A stretch of DNA of 51,732 bases from JAVBPR01 sp031549485 (GCA_031549485.1 JAVBPR010000020.1:1-51732); one strand, 5' to 3'; shown: positions 33,809-42,274, counted from the stretch's first letter. Numbers and translations are program-made. The notes: generated by a model not told the origin, from the sequence alone.

Positions 33809-34087
33809 TTACTGTTCGTAAACGCTTGCGCGTTTTCTGTCTTTGCCGACTCTTTCAAACCGGACCTTGCCCGAAACGAGAGCAAACAAAGTATCGTCAG
33901 AGCCACGACCGACATTTACGCCGGGATGGATTTTTGTGCCTCTCTGGCGAACGATAATTCCGCCGGCAGAGATAGCCTGACCGTCCGCTCTTTTAACGCC
34001 GAGGCGTTTGGAGTTGGAGTCACGGCCGTTTTTTGTAGAGCCAACGCCCTTTTTATGTGCAAAAAATTGCAAACCGAGTTTAATCAT
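33809..34087 (-). CDS. rpmA: 50S ribosomal protein L27 with cleavable N-terminus
   Basis: 92 residues. Starts IKLGLQFFAHKKGVGSTKNG: the Firmicutes-type N-terminal extension ending at Phe9, removed in other species by the protease Prp, whose gene lies directly upstream. Core GNIIVRQRGTKIHPG-like segment is present (GGIIVRQRGTKIHPG). Confidence 0.97.
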   Translation of the reverse strand: MIKLGLQFFAHKKGVGSTKNGRDSNSKRLGVKRADGQAISAGGIIVRQRGTKIHPGVNVGRGSDDTLFALVSGKVRFERVGKDRKRASVYEQ

Positions 34088-34089
34088 TT

Positions 34090-34410
34090 CTATTCCTCCG
34101 TAAGTTTTAGCGAAACATAATCGGGATACTGCGCAAAGAGCAACTGCGCCTCTAAAAACAGGGCGTGAATCATTGCCTGCGCCTTTTCATTCCGCTTTGT
34201 AAGTTCAACCGAAACAACCGGCGGTTCTTCTTTGATTTCGATATCCGCCTCGGCATCCGCCGCTTTTGTGATACCGTTTAGGGTGAGTTCGGTAACGGCC
34301 GAAGCCGCTGCACAGACTATATCTTCACCTTTTTTGGCAAATCCGCTGTGTCCGAAAACCGAAAACCCGACAAATAAGTCACCGGTTTTTTTAAAGATAA
34401 ACCTTGTCAT
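34090..34410 (-). CDS. prp: Ribosomal-processing cysteine protease Prp
   Basis: 106 residues. Catalytic His21 in FGHSGFA and Cys33 in DIVCAAASAV, the two residues of the Prp (YsxB) family. Cuts the L27 N-terminal extension. Located between rplU and rpmA as usual; ATG overlaps the rplU stop (TGATG). Confidence 0.96.
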   Translation of the reverse strand: MTRFIFKKTGDLFVGFSVFGHSGFAKKGEDIVCAAASAVTELTLNGITKAADAEADIEIKEEPPVVSVELTKRNEKAQAMIHALFLEAQLLFAQYPDYVSLKLTEE

Positions 34411-34718
34411 CAGAGCGCGATTTTTTCAATCTGAACCTTTGAATATGGCTGTCTGTGACCTTGTTTTTTCCTGTAGTTTTTCTTTGCTTTAAACTTGAAA
34501 ACGATGATCTTTTTTGATCTGCCGTTTTTGATAAGTTTCGCAGTAACTTTCGCACCGGCGATTGTGGGATTACCAACAACAATGCCGCTGTCGCCCGAGC
34601 CCATAAGGACCTGGTCAAATGTAATGTTTTCGCTTTCATCGGAGAGCTTTTCGACAAAAATGATGTCGCCCTCCTGCACCTTGTACTGTTTTCCGCCTGT
34701 TATAATTATCGCGTACAG
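34410..34718 (-). CDS. rplU: 50S ribosomal protein L21, probable CTG start
   Basis: 102 residues if read from CTG 34716-34718, giving YAIIITGGKQYKVQEGD, the standard L21 N-terminus with Met-Tyr-Ala. AGAGAGGTG lies six bases before this CTG. The only standard codon nearby in frame, GTG 34725-34727, is inside that ribosome site and would add three residues (LCL) not seen in L21. The remaining protein is complete, with the YRKKQGHRQPYSKVQIEKI end. Confidence 0.94.
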   Translation of the reverse strand: MYAIIITGGKQYKVQEGDIIFVEKLSDESENITFDQVLMGSGDSGIVVGNPTIAGAKVTAKLIKNGRSKKIIVFKFKAKKNYRKKQGHRQPYSKVQIEKIAL

Positions 34719-34801
34719 ACAAAGCACCTCTCTTTCTCATATAAGACTCGCTACGTTAGGCATCGGCAAAGCCGAATTTAATAAGCCCAAAATATGCGGC
34801 A
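34719..34801 (-). promoter_or_regulatory. rplU leader (possible L21 leader RNA)
   Basis: About 80 nt from the predicted start to the rplU start. It has a CGGC TTT GCCG hairpin (34767-34777) and flanking GGGC and GCCT segments that could pair. Firmicutes often have an L21-responsive leader here; I did not match a full consensus. Confidence 0.45.
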
Positions 34802-34807
34802 TTTAAA

Positions 34808-34837
34808 AGTATAGCACAAGCAATTATTTCCTGTCAA
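34808..34837 (-). promoter_or_regulatory. rplU operon promoter
   Basis: Minus strand consensus TTGACA (34832-34837), 18 bases, TATACT (34808-34813). The -35 lies in the last codons of folD. Confidence 0.8.
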
Positions 34838-35678
34838 GCCTGTTTTTTGCGGCGGTCAGCGTGTTTTTGAGAAGCATTGTGATGGTCATCGGTCCGACGC
34901 CGCCGGGAACAGGAGTTATATAAGAAGCTTTCTCAAAAACGCCGTCAAAATCAACGTCGCCGCAAAGTTTTCCGTTTTCGTCGCGATTCATCCCGACGTC
35001 TATAACGACCGCGCCGTCCTTAACCATATCGGCGGTGACAAATTTCGCCTTTCCGATTGCCGCGACAAGAATATCTGCGCGCCTTGTAACCTCGGCAAGA
35101 TTTTTCGTTCTGCTGTGGCAGACGGTCACGGTGCCGTTCTTATGCATAAGCAGCATCGCCTGGGGTTTTCCAACGATATTGCTTCGTCCGATTATCACGC
35201 ATTCTTTTCCCGCGGGATCAATTCCGCTTTTTTCGAGGAGAACCATAACCCCCGCCGGTGTGCAGGGCAGAAAATCAAAGTTTCCTATCATGATTTTTCC
35301 GACATTTGTCGGGTGGAAAGCGTCGACATCCTTTTCGGGCAAGATATTATTTATGATTATTTCTTCGTTTAAATGCTTCGGCAGCGGGAGCTGGCAGAGG
35401 ATTCCGTCGATTTCATCCCTTCCGTTAAGCTGCGCGACAAGATTTAGCAGCTCTTCCTCGCTTGTCTGCGCCGGAAGCTCGATAACTTCGCTGTACATGC
35501 CCGTTTCGGCACATGCTTTATGTTTGTTTCTGACATAGACTTGCGATGCGGAGTCCTCTCCGACTATAACAACGGCAAGCCCCGGGGTAATTCCCTGCTC
35601 TTTAAGTCGGGCGACTTCCCCCGCCATTTCGGCGCGCACTTCGGCCGAAATCGCCTTGCCGTCAATTAACTTCGCCAT
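34824..35678 (-). CDS. folD: Methylenetetrahydrofolate dehydrogenase/cyclohydrolase
   Basis: 284 residues. YVRNKHKACAETGM (active Lys), QLPLPKHLN, the NADP motif VIGRSNIVGKPQAMLL and the closing PVPGGVGPMTITML. Bifunctional enzyme of one-carbon metabolism. Overlaps lgt by 17 bases; last gene of the ymfF-ymfH-lgt-folD unit. Confidence 0.97.
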   Translation of the reverse strand: MAKLIDGKAISAEVRAEMAGEVARLKEQGITPGLAVVIVGEDSASQVYVRNKHKACAETGMYSEVIELPAQTSEEELLNLVAQLNGRDEIDGILCQLPLPKHLNEEIIINNILPEKDVDAFHPTNVGKIMIGNFDFLPCTPAGVMVLLEKSGIDPAGKECVIIGRSNIVGKPQAMLLMHKNGTVTVCHSRTKNLAEVTRRADILVAAIGKAKFVTADMVKDGAVVIDVGMNRDENGKLCGDVDFDGVFEKASYITPVPGGVGPMTITMLLKNTLTAAKNRLDRK

Positions 35679-36759
35679 CTTTTACTACCTCTTCTTTTAT
35701 CTTTTCTTCTGCTTCTTCAGCTATTGCCGCAGTTTCCGCAGCCGCTTCGGCGACCGTCTCTTCCGGCTCTTCTATTTCAGCCTCGAATCCTTTGGACGGC
35801 GCTTCTATAACATCCACCACAGGCGCTTCCGGGGTTTCCTCCGGAGCTTCTTCTGCCGTTTCTTCTGCCGCTGCTTCGGGGGCTGTAACTTCCGCCGTTT
35901 CTTTCGGCTCATCTATTTTTATTTCTTCTTTTTCGGTTTCTTCCGCCGGCTGCACCGCCGCGGCGGCTTCTGGCATACGTTTTTTAGCATTTACAATTAA
36001 AATAACTATTGCCGCTATCACGCATAATCCCGCGACAATCTGTGAAACCCTTATCTGCCCGAGCATAAGGCTGTCTGCGCGAAGCCCTTCAATTATCATT
36101 CTTCCAAGTCCGTACCAGCCCGCATAGATGACAAAAATTTGCCCGTTCCAACGGCGGCGTTTAAATATGCACATCAAAAGAATAAATCCGACAAGGTTCC
36201 AAAGCGATTCATACAAAAAGGTCGGATGCACCGCAACCGCTTCGCCGCCGAGGATGATTTCCATTCTCCACGGAAGATTTGTAAGCCCGCCGAATGCCTC
36301 TTGATTTACAAAATTGCCCCATCGGCCAATGCACTGCGCAATTAAAACTGCAGGCGCGAAAACATCAAGATAAGCCCAGAAATTGAGCTTTTTGATTTTG
36401 CAATAGACCAAAATCGCAAGAAGGCCGGCTATAATCGCGCCGTAAATCGCAAGGCCGCCGTCGCGGATGTTTATCATGTCCCAAAAACTGTTATAGTAAT
36501 CAAGGGTAAAGAGAACATAGTAAATCCTCGCCCCCGGTATTCCGAAAATAACCGCGAGGAAGAACATATTAAACAGCTTATCCGAATCAAGATTTGCTTT
36601 TTTGCAAAGATAACTTGCGACAAAAATCGCCGCGATGATACCAAGCGCAATAATTACCCCGTACCAATAGACATTTTGACCGAAGATGCGGAAAATCACC
36701 CTGTTGATTTCAAGATTGTTGATTCCGAGCCCCGGGAAAGAAATCATGCCTGTACCCAT
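35662..36759 (-). CDS. lgt: Prolipoprotein diacylglyceryl transferase with long acidic tail
   Basis: 365 residues, about 100 longer than usual. The enzyme part (1-260) has seven hydrophobic helices, the signature GRWGNFVNQEAFGG (145-158) and HPTFLYES (178-185). Transfers diacylglycerol from phosphatidylglycerol to lipobox cysteines at the membrane. From residue 262 on the protein is a Glu/Ala/Pro-rich low-complexity tail (repeats of EETAEE and PEAPV type), predicted disordered. AAGGATG-like ribosome site before the ATG. Confidence 0.95.
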   Translation of the reverse strand: MGTGMISFPGLGINNLEINRVIFRIFGQNVYWYGVIIALGIIAAIFVASYLCKKANLDSDKLFNMFFLAVIFGIPGARIYYVLFTLDYYNSFWDMINIRDGGLAIYGAIIAGLLAILVYCKIKKLNFWAYLDVFAPAVLIAQCIGRWGNFVNQEAFGGLTNLPWRMEIILGGEAVAVHPTFLYESLWNLVGFILLMCIFKRRRWNGQIFVIYAGWYGLGRMIIEGLRADSLMLGQIRVSQIVAGLCVIAAIVILIVNAKKRMPEAAAAVQPAEETEKEEIKIDEPKETAEVTAPEAAAEETAEEAPEETPEAPVVDVIEAPSKGFEAEIEEPEETVAEAAAETAAIAEEAEEKIKEEVVKDGEVN

Positions 36760-36775
36760 TTGCCACCATCCTTAT

Positions 36776-38026
36776 TTATTTTGGGAGTATAACCGAAAAG
36801 GCGCAGTTTTCCTCGGCAAAAACCTCAAGAAGCCCGAGCACCTCTTCATATTTAATTTCCGAAAACGCCTCCAAAAGAGAGGAAAGCGAAAATCCGCGAA
36901 AAGCGCACCGCACAAAAGCATTTGCAATCCGCTCCGGCGAATTAAGCGCTTTTATCTGCATGCCGTAGACCTTTTTCTTGGCACGTAAAAATACCTCTTC
37001 CGAAAACCCGCTTGCTTTGAGCCTGCCGCATTCTTCGAGAATTTTTTCGTAAACGGCGTTTGGTTCTTTGCTCTCTCCGCTGAAAAGCGCATAGGCAAAG
37101 CTGTAGGAGCTTTCGTAGCCCGCCGAAAAGCTGTCGTTTATCAAACCGCTTTCGTAAAGTTTATTATATAACGGCGACGCTTTTCCTGCAATAATTTCGC
37201 ACAAAATCGCAAAAGCATAATCGCGCTTTGCCGCCTCTTTTCCCTCTTTGAAAACCTCGTTATCTTTGAACCCCATAGCAAACATCGGCATCGAAACCGC
37301 AAAATTCTGGCGTATTTCTTTTTGCCGTATTTTGCTTGGTTCGGGCGGAAAATATTTTTCGGGCGCCGGCTTTTTCCCTTTCGGCAAAACCCTTTCCGCA
37401 ATTTCCGCCACTTCGCTTTCCGAAACATTTCCGCAAATCGCGATTATCATATTTTCGGGGCTATAAAATTTTCCGTAAATCTCATAAAGCAGCTCTGGCG
37501 TTATGCGCGATATCGTTTCAGCCGTGCCGGCGATGTCTTTTCGCACCGGCGATTTTTCATACATCGCCTCAAGCAAATTGAAAATAAGCCTCCAATCGGG
37601 CGAGTCGTCATACATTTTTATTTCCTGCTCTATAATCCCGCGCTCTTTTACGACCGATTTTTCGGTGAAATACGGGCGGTTTACAAAATCGAGAAGAATC
37701 TCGAAATTCTCCTTGAAATTCGAGGTGCAGGAAAAGAGATAAGCCGTCATGTCAAAATCGGTGAAGGCATTTGCATTGCCGCCATACTGCCCGAAAAGCG
37801 AAAACGCGTCGCCCTCGGGGTTTTCGAACAGCTTATGCTCCAAAAAATGCGCCATGCCGTCCGGCATTTCCGCAAATTCTCCGCCTGTTTTATAGAAAGC
37901 GTTGACCGATCCGTAATGCGTCGCATATACGGCATAGCTTTTTGAAAATTCGGAATTCGGAAGAAGATATATATCAAGCCCCGACGGGTGAGAAATCTTT
38001 TTTATGTCTTTTATTATCTCTTTCAT
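36776..38026 (-). CDS. ymfH: M16-family peptidase YmfH
   Basis: 416 residues, M16 fold. Carries the inverted zinc motif HFLEH at 60-64 and the distal Glu in RGIIEQEIKMY, so it is the catalytic partner. Homologue of Bacillus YmfH, needed for 5-aminopentanol modification of EF-P. Overlaps ymfF as ATGA. Confidence 0.9.
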   Translation of the reverse strand: MKEIIKDIKKISHPSGLDIYLLPNSEFSKSYAVYATHYGSVNAFYKTGGEFAEMPDGMAHFLEHKLFENPEGDAFSLFGQYGGNANAFTDFDMTAYLFSCTSNFKENFEILLDFVNRPYFTEKSVVKERGIIEQEIKMYDDSPDWRLIFNLLEAMYEKSPVRKDIAGTAETISRITPELLYEIYGKFYSPENMIIAICGNVSESEVAEIAERVLPKGKKPAPEKYFPPEPSKIRQKEIRQNFAVSMPMFAMGFKDNEVFKEGKEAAKRDYAFAILCEIIAGKASPLYNKLYESGLINDSFSAGYESSYSFAYALFSGESKEPNAVYEKILEECGRLKASGFSEEVFLRAKKKVYGMQIKALNSPERIANAFVRCAFRGFSLSSLLEAFSEIKYEEVLGLLEVFAEENCAFSVILPK

Positions 38027-39279
38027 GCGTTTTCTCCTTTAAGAAAATAAACGGTGTCGAGCATTACGGTGTTCGCTGCGGCAATTATCTCCTCTTTGCC
38101 GACCGCCATAACCTTTTCGCGCAATATATCGAGCTCGTCTCCGCCGCAAACCGAAATCCCGAGATAATAGTCCTCGATTTCCGCCGCGCTGTCGGTTTTT
38201 GCCAAAAAGGCGTTTTTCAGAACTTCCTTTGCCTCGGCAATTTCCCTGTCCGAAATTTCCCCTTTTTTCATCGCCTCAAACTGAGCTAAAATCTCGGTTT
38301 CCGCCGCTTCTTTTTTATCGTTTTCGATTCCGCTTGAAACGATGATGAGGCCTTTATTTTTCTCGCTTTTTGCCGAGCAATAATAACAGAGCGAAAGGCG
38401 CTCGCGGACGTTCAAAAACAGCTTTGAACCCGGGCTCCCCCCGAAAATATTATTAAACAGAGCAAGCGCGGGATAGCGCGTATCCTCCGCCGTTATAGGC
38501 GTTTTAAAGGCGAGCGCGAGCTTGCCCTGGTTTACCGGCATTGTTTCGATAACCTCGGCCGGAATATCTTTCGCCGCTTTCGTCACCGTCTTTGGCAGCG
38601 GCAAAACATTTCTTTTTATTTTCGAAAGTTTTTCTTTGAAAATTTCTATTAATTTTTCCGAATCGGCATCGCCGACAAAAACGACTTCAATAGGCGATGT
38701 TTCAAGCATTTGCGCGTAAACATCCAAAAGTTTTTGCGGCGTTATTTTTTTCAGGGTTTCGATATCTCCGCCGGCATAGGTTTCAAAAGGCTCTCCCTCA
38801 CACGCAATTTCGCAGCACCTTATCGAAGAATATTTCACCTTGTCGTTTGATTTTCCCTCTATCTCGCAAAGCATATTGTTTTTCTCGGTTTCCATCGCAT
38901 CCGCGTCTATTTGGCGGCGCGGCGAAAAAAGCATCTCGCAGAAAAAATCAAGAGCGTCGGTCAATACGTCTTCGACCTCAAGCGCGAATTCGTTTTTTAT
39001 AAAATTCATCGCAAAACCGGCGCAAAAATAATCGCCCAATTTCCGTTTGACCATGTGAAGCGAAGCGCCGTATAGTTCATCCTGCTTCTCGCTTACTCTC
39101 TGCGCGGCCGGATATTTATCGCAGCTTTTTTTCATTGTATTTAGCAAAAGTCCGCGCGCGCTGCACGTTTCTTTCGAAAGCGGAGACAAAAAATTTACCG
39201 AAACCATATTGGTGGTAAACTTGCTTGTTTTATAGATTATAAGCTCCGCGCCCTCTGAAATTTTATATTTTTCTGTCAT
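38023..39279 (-). CDS. ymfF: M16-like protein YmfF (no zinc motif)
   Basis: 418 residues from ATG 39277-39279, which has GGAAGGA upstream; a GTG six codons earlier lies inside AGGAGGAG. M16 fold with the C-terminal GSPGSKLFLNVRERLSLCYYC segment, but the HxxEH motif is replaced, so it is probably the non-catalytic subunit that pairs with YmfH. Confidence 0.9.
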   Translation of the reverse strand: MTEKYKISEGAELIIYKTSKFTTNMVSVNFLSPLSKETCSARGLLLNTMKKSCDKYPAAQRVSEKQDELYGASLHMVKRKLGDYFCAGFAMNFIKNEFALEVEDVLTDALDFFCEMLFSPRRQIDADAMETEKNNMLCEIEGKSNDKVKYSSIRCCEIACEGEPFETYAGGDIETLKKITPQKLLDVYAQMLETSPIEVVFVGDADSEKLIEIFKEKLSKIKRNVLPLPKTVTKAAKDIPAEVIETMPVNQGKLALAFKTPITAEDTRYPALALFNNIFGGSPGSKLFLNVRERLSLCYYCSAKSEKNKGLIIVSSGIENDKKEAAETEILAQFEAMKKGEISDREIAEAKEVLKNAFLAKTDSAAEIEDYYLGISVCGGDELDILREKVMAVGKEEIIAAANTVMLDTVYFLKGENA

Positions 39280-39331
39280 CTGTTCCTTCCTTTTCACTCC
39301 TCCTATGGAGTCTGCTTAAAAATTCTCGGCA

Positions 39332-39360
39332 AGAGTATTAAAAACGGCAAATCTTAACAA
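39332..39360 (-). promoter_or_regulatory. Possible promoter of ymfF
   Basis: Minus strand TTGTTA (39355-39360), 17 bases, TACTCT (39332-39337). Weak -10; leader about 45 bases with a GACTCC/GGAGGAG partial repeat. Confidence 0.4.
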
Positions 39361-39434
39361 GAAAATGTTAGTTTTATGCCGGCTTTTGTTCTGTGTACAT
39401 TTGAATATTATATCATATTTATTATAAAAAATGT

Positions 39435-39467
39435 AAAAAGAAGCCGGTTATGATAAACCGGCTTCTT
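39435..39467 (-). terminator. Intrinsic terminator of corA
   Basis: Perfect 12-bp stem AAGAAGCCGGTT (39438-39449) with 39456-39467, loop ATGATA, followed by five T on the minus strand. Confidence 0.85.
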
Positions 39468-40394
39468 TTATTTAAACATATCGTATTTTTTAAGAAAATA
39501 GGTCGCAATCAGCAGCACCACCGCCGTAATCCCGATCGGGAACCAGAAATTCGGAAAAGGAAGATTGCTTACATTCATTCCGTATGCGCTTGTAATTACA
39601 TTCGGAATCGCAAGCAAAATAGTTATCGAAGTGAGCACCTTCATGACGATATTAAGATTGTTGCTTATAACCGAGGCGAAGGCGTCCATCGTCCCTGTGA
39701 GAACCTGGCTGTAAATATTACTCATTTCGATAGCCTGTTTTACCTCGACAATAACATCTTCAAGCAGTTCCTGCTCTTCCTCGCCGAGTTTGATAATTCT
39801 TCCGCGGAGAATTTTTTCAAAAGTCAGCTCATCCGCTTTAAGCGACGTTGAAAAATAAACAAGCGATTTTTGCAGCTCCATTAGCTGGATAAGCTCTTTG
39901 TTCCTAAGCGATTTATGAAGCTGTTTTTCAATATAGCTTGTGATTTTATCTATCTGGCGGAGGTATTGATGAAATCTGCCGATAAATTTAAGCAAGATGC
40001 TCATTAAAAATCTGTATTTGTCGGTTGTGTCCGCGCCGCGAACCTGCCCCTCGGAAAATTCGGAGAGAACCGAATTTTCGCGCTGCGAAATGGTAAACAA
40101 ATTGCTTCCCGATAAAATAACGCCTATCGGGGTGGTGACATATACCATTCCGCCTTGGTCGAGCTGAGTCAGCGGTGTGTCGACAATAATCAGAACCTGT
40201 TCTTCCTCAACCTCGATACGCGACGTTTCTTCTTCGTCGAGCGCGCTTCGGACAAAGCCGACATCAAGGCCGCAATCTTCGGTAAGATATTTTATCTCAT
40301 CCTCATCGGGATGAACGACGTTAACCCAGCAGCCCGCTTTCATTTCGGGCAAAGCTGTGATAACGCCGTCAATTGTTTCATAAAAATTTATCAC
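39468..40394 (-). CDS. CorA-type divalent cation transporter
   Basis: 308 residues. A long acidic cytosolic N-terminal domain is followed by two transmembrane helices and the selectivity motif YGMNVSNLP near residue 275. Homopentameric magnesium, cobalt or zinc channel. Starts with GTG (40392-40394) behind AAAGGA. The 119-base leader contains a small ORF (40415-40489). The KYDMFK end is normal. Confidence 0.9.
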   Translation of the reverse strand: MINFYETIDGVITALPEMKAGCWVNVVHPDEDEIKYLTEDCGLDVGFVRSALDEEETSRIEVEEEQVLIIVDTPLTQLDQGGMVYVTTPIGVILSGSNLFTISQRENSVLSEFSEGQVRGADTTDKYRFLMSILLKFIGRFHQYLRQIDKITSYIEKQLHKSLRNKELIQLMELQKSLVYFSTSLKADELTFEKILRGRIIKLGEEEQELLEDVIVEVKQAIEMSNIYSQVLTGTMDAFASVISNNLNIVMKVLTSITILLAIPNVITSAYGMNVSNLPFPNFWFPIGITAVVLLIATYFLKKYDMFK

Positions 40395-40414
40395 GGCAAA
40401 ATCCTTTCTTCGGA

Positions 40415-40489
40415 CTAACCGCGAAACCTGTGTATAAAAGCGGCCGTCCGTTTTATTAAATTGATACTTCGGTACGGGTCGGTACTCAT
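40415..40489 (-). CDS. Leader ORF upstream of the corA-type gene
   Basis: 24 codons, MSTDPYRSINLIKRTAAFIH then RFRG, with ATG 40487-40489 and a strong ribosome site AAAGGAGAG eight bases before it, better than that of the transporter. Ends 20 bases before the transporter start. It contains several Arg codons including CGA, CGG and AGG. In enteric bacteria corA and mgtA have leader ORFs that control them; here the role is inference only. Confidence 0.5.
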   Translation of the reverse strand: MSTDPYRSINLIKRTAAFIHRFRG

Positions 40490-40519
40490 ATACACTCTCC
40501 TTTTTTTCATACTTAATTT

Positions 40520-40548
40520 ATTATAAGCATAACTGCGCTTTTTTGCAA
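40520..40548 (-). promoter_or_regulatory. corA promoter
   Basis: Minus strand TTGCAA (40543-40548), 17 bases, TATAAT (40520-40525), start near 40513 and a leader of about 119 bases. Within it TCGGTAC occurs twice, 10 bases apart (40469-40475 and 40479-40485, plus strand). Confidence 0.78.
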
Positions 40549-40564
40549 CAAAATCAATTAATTT

Positions 40565-40597
40565 CGCAAAAAAACAGGCAGCATATGCCGCCTGTTT
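40565..40597 (-). terminator. Intrinsic terminator of the dcw cluster after ftsZ
   Basis: AAACAGGC/GCCTGTTT stem (40572-40579 with 40590-40597), short continuation and loop, followed by seven T on the minus strand. It overlaps the upstream edge of the corA promoter region. Confidence 0.82.
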
Positions 40598-40611
40598 TGA
40601 TAAATTTTGAT

Positions 40612-41889
40612 TTATTTCTTCTTGAAAATGTCGAGAACGACGTCGATATCGTCGACATCTCCGCCGACAGGCTTATCCGACGGGGCTTGATATGTGTTTG
40701 TTTTAATCGACGACGGAATACCGTAGCTCGGCATCGGCCTTCCCTGGTCAGGCGCTTTATAACCGCCTGTGCGAAGCGGAACTTCGAATATCGAAGCGGA
40801 AGACGAGCTCGGAGCAGCCGGAGCAGCATCGGGAGCGGATTCCGCTTCCGGAGTTTCTGCATGGCTTTTATTCATAAAGCTGAATCCGGAAAGATCCAAT
40901 GAATCGTCATCGTTTCTTACGATATTGCTTGAAATGCTGTTAAAGCCTGTTGCGATAACTGTTATCTTAACTTCGTCGTTCATAGAAGTATCGAAAGACA
41001 TACCTACCTTGATATCGGCGTCCTTATCGACCGCCTGCTGAATCATTGTGCAGGCCTTGTCGATTTCGTCGAGGTTGACATTCGGCGAAGCGACGATATT
41101 GACAATAACGCCTTTTGCTCCGTTGATTGAAGTTTCGATAAGCGGGCTTGTGATTGCAAGTTTTGCCGCTTCTTCGACCATATCCCTGCCGCTTGCGGTG
41201 CCGTAACCCATGTGAGCGTAGCCCGCGTCTTTCATAACGGCCGAAATATCAGCGAAGTCGAGATTTATAAGTCCCTCGGAAGTAATAAGCTCGGAGATGC
41301 CCGAAATGCCTTTTCTAAGTGCCTCATCGGCAATTTCAAACGCATTGAGCATTGTAAGCTGTGTTTCAGAGATGAGTTTGAGCCTTTCGTTCGGAATAAC
41401 GACGAGCGAATCGCAATTTTCCTTAAGATTTGAGATGCCCATTTCCGCCTGCTGCATTTTGCGGCGGCCCTCAAAATTAAACGGCTTTGTGACAATACCG
41501 ACCGTGAGAATTCCCATTTCCCTCGCGATTTCGGCGATGACCGGAGCAGCGCCGGTGCCTGTTCCGCCGCCCATTCCGGCAGTAATGAAAATCATCTCGG
41601 TTCCTTTAAGGAAATTCGCGATTTCATCTTTGCTTTCTTCGGCTGCGCGCTGGCCGCGCTCGGGATTTCCGCCCGCGCCGCGTCCTTTTGTAAGCTTGTC
41701 CCCTATTTGTAATTTTGTCGTGGCTCTTGACGCCGAAAGCGCCTGCATATCAGTATTTACGCTGATAAATTCAACGTTTGATACGCCTGCCCCTATCATT
41801 CTGTTGACCGCGTTGTTACCGCCGCCGCCAACTCCAATAACTTTTATATTGACCGGACTGGACGTTTCTATATCAAACTGTAACGGCAA
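40612..41889 (-). CDS. ftsZ: Cell division protein FtsZ
   Basis: 425 residues. GTP-binding motifs GVGGGGNNAVNRM near 20-32 and GGGTGTGAAPV near 105-115, T7 loop NLDFADI, a Pro/Ser/Ala linker and the C-terminal conserved peptide DVDDIDVVLDIF. Forms the Z ring. Starts with TTG (41887-41889) behind AGGAGGG. ftsA, usually directly upstream, is missing. Confidence 0.98.
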   Translation of the reverse strand: MPLQFDIETSSPVNIKVIGVGGGGNNAVNRMIGAGVSNVEFISVNTDMQALSASRATTKLQIGDKLTKGRGAGGNPERGQRAAEESKDEIANFLKGTEMIFITAGMGGGTGTGAAPVIAEIAREMGILTVGIVTKPFNFEGRRKMQQAEMGISNLKENCDSLVVIPNERLKLISETQLTMLNAFEIADEALRKGISGISELITSEGLINLDFADISAVMKDAGYAHMGYGTASGRDMVEEAAKLAITSPLIETSINGAKGVIVNIVASPNVNLDEIDKACTMIQQAVDKDADIKVGMSFDTSMNDEVKITVIATGFNSISSNIVRNDDDSLDLSGFSFMNKSHAETPEAESAPDAAPAAPSSSSASIFEVPLRTGGYKAPDQGRPMPSYGIPSSIKTNTYQAPSDKPVGGDVDDIDVVLDIFKKK

Positions 41890-41932
41890 AACTCAACCCT
41901 CCTGCTCTTTTTTATATACTGAAATTATTATA

Positions 41933-42274
41933 TCACTTCTTATCCTCAATGTTCAATAGGTTTCTTCTGATAGCCGCAAAATTGGAAAACAGCCGCGTTC
42001 CGAACACGACGAGCGCCGCAAGGCTGAAATCGAGGCCAAGCAATTTACCGAGCAAAATGAGCCCGACCGCCAAAATCGAGTTTATGATAAATCCCGATAA
42101 AAATATTTTCGCGTTATACGTTTTGTTAAGTTTTGCGTTGATCGCGCCGACAATCGAATCTATCGCCGAAAGCAGAGCGATTCCAAGGTAAACCGAATAC
42201 TGTTTCGGGATAATTCCCGGGAAAATAAGCCCCAAAAGGATGCCGACGGCAAAACCTGAAATCGTTAAAATCAT
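41933..42274 (-). CDS. sbp: Small basic family protein Sbp (DUF1290)
   Basis: 113 residues with four hydrophobic helices; GFAVGILLGLIFPGIIP and LSAIDSIVGAINAKLNK are typical of this family. Found next to DUF881 and ftsZ in many Firmicutes; function unknown. Overlaps the DUF881 gene as ATGA. Confidence 0.92.
   Translation of the reverse strand: MILTISGFAVGILLGLIFPGIIPKQYSVYLGIALLSAIDSIVGAINAKLNKTYNAKIFLSGFIINSILAVGLILLGKLLGLDFSLAALVVFGTRLFSNFAAIRRNLLNIEDKK

Noticed and set aside
32425..33957. 510-codon plus-strand frame
   Set aside because: Lies entirely opposite obgE and the rpmA end; protein is basic low-complexity with no family resemblance, whereas the minus strand encodes a complete Obg.
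39298..39434. Possible small gene between corA terminator and ymfF
   Set aside because: No ORF with ribosome site; only a weak promoter and leader.
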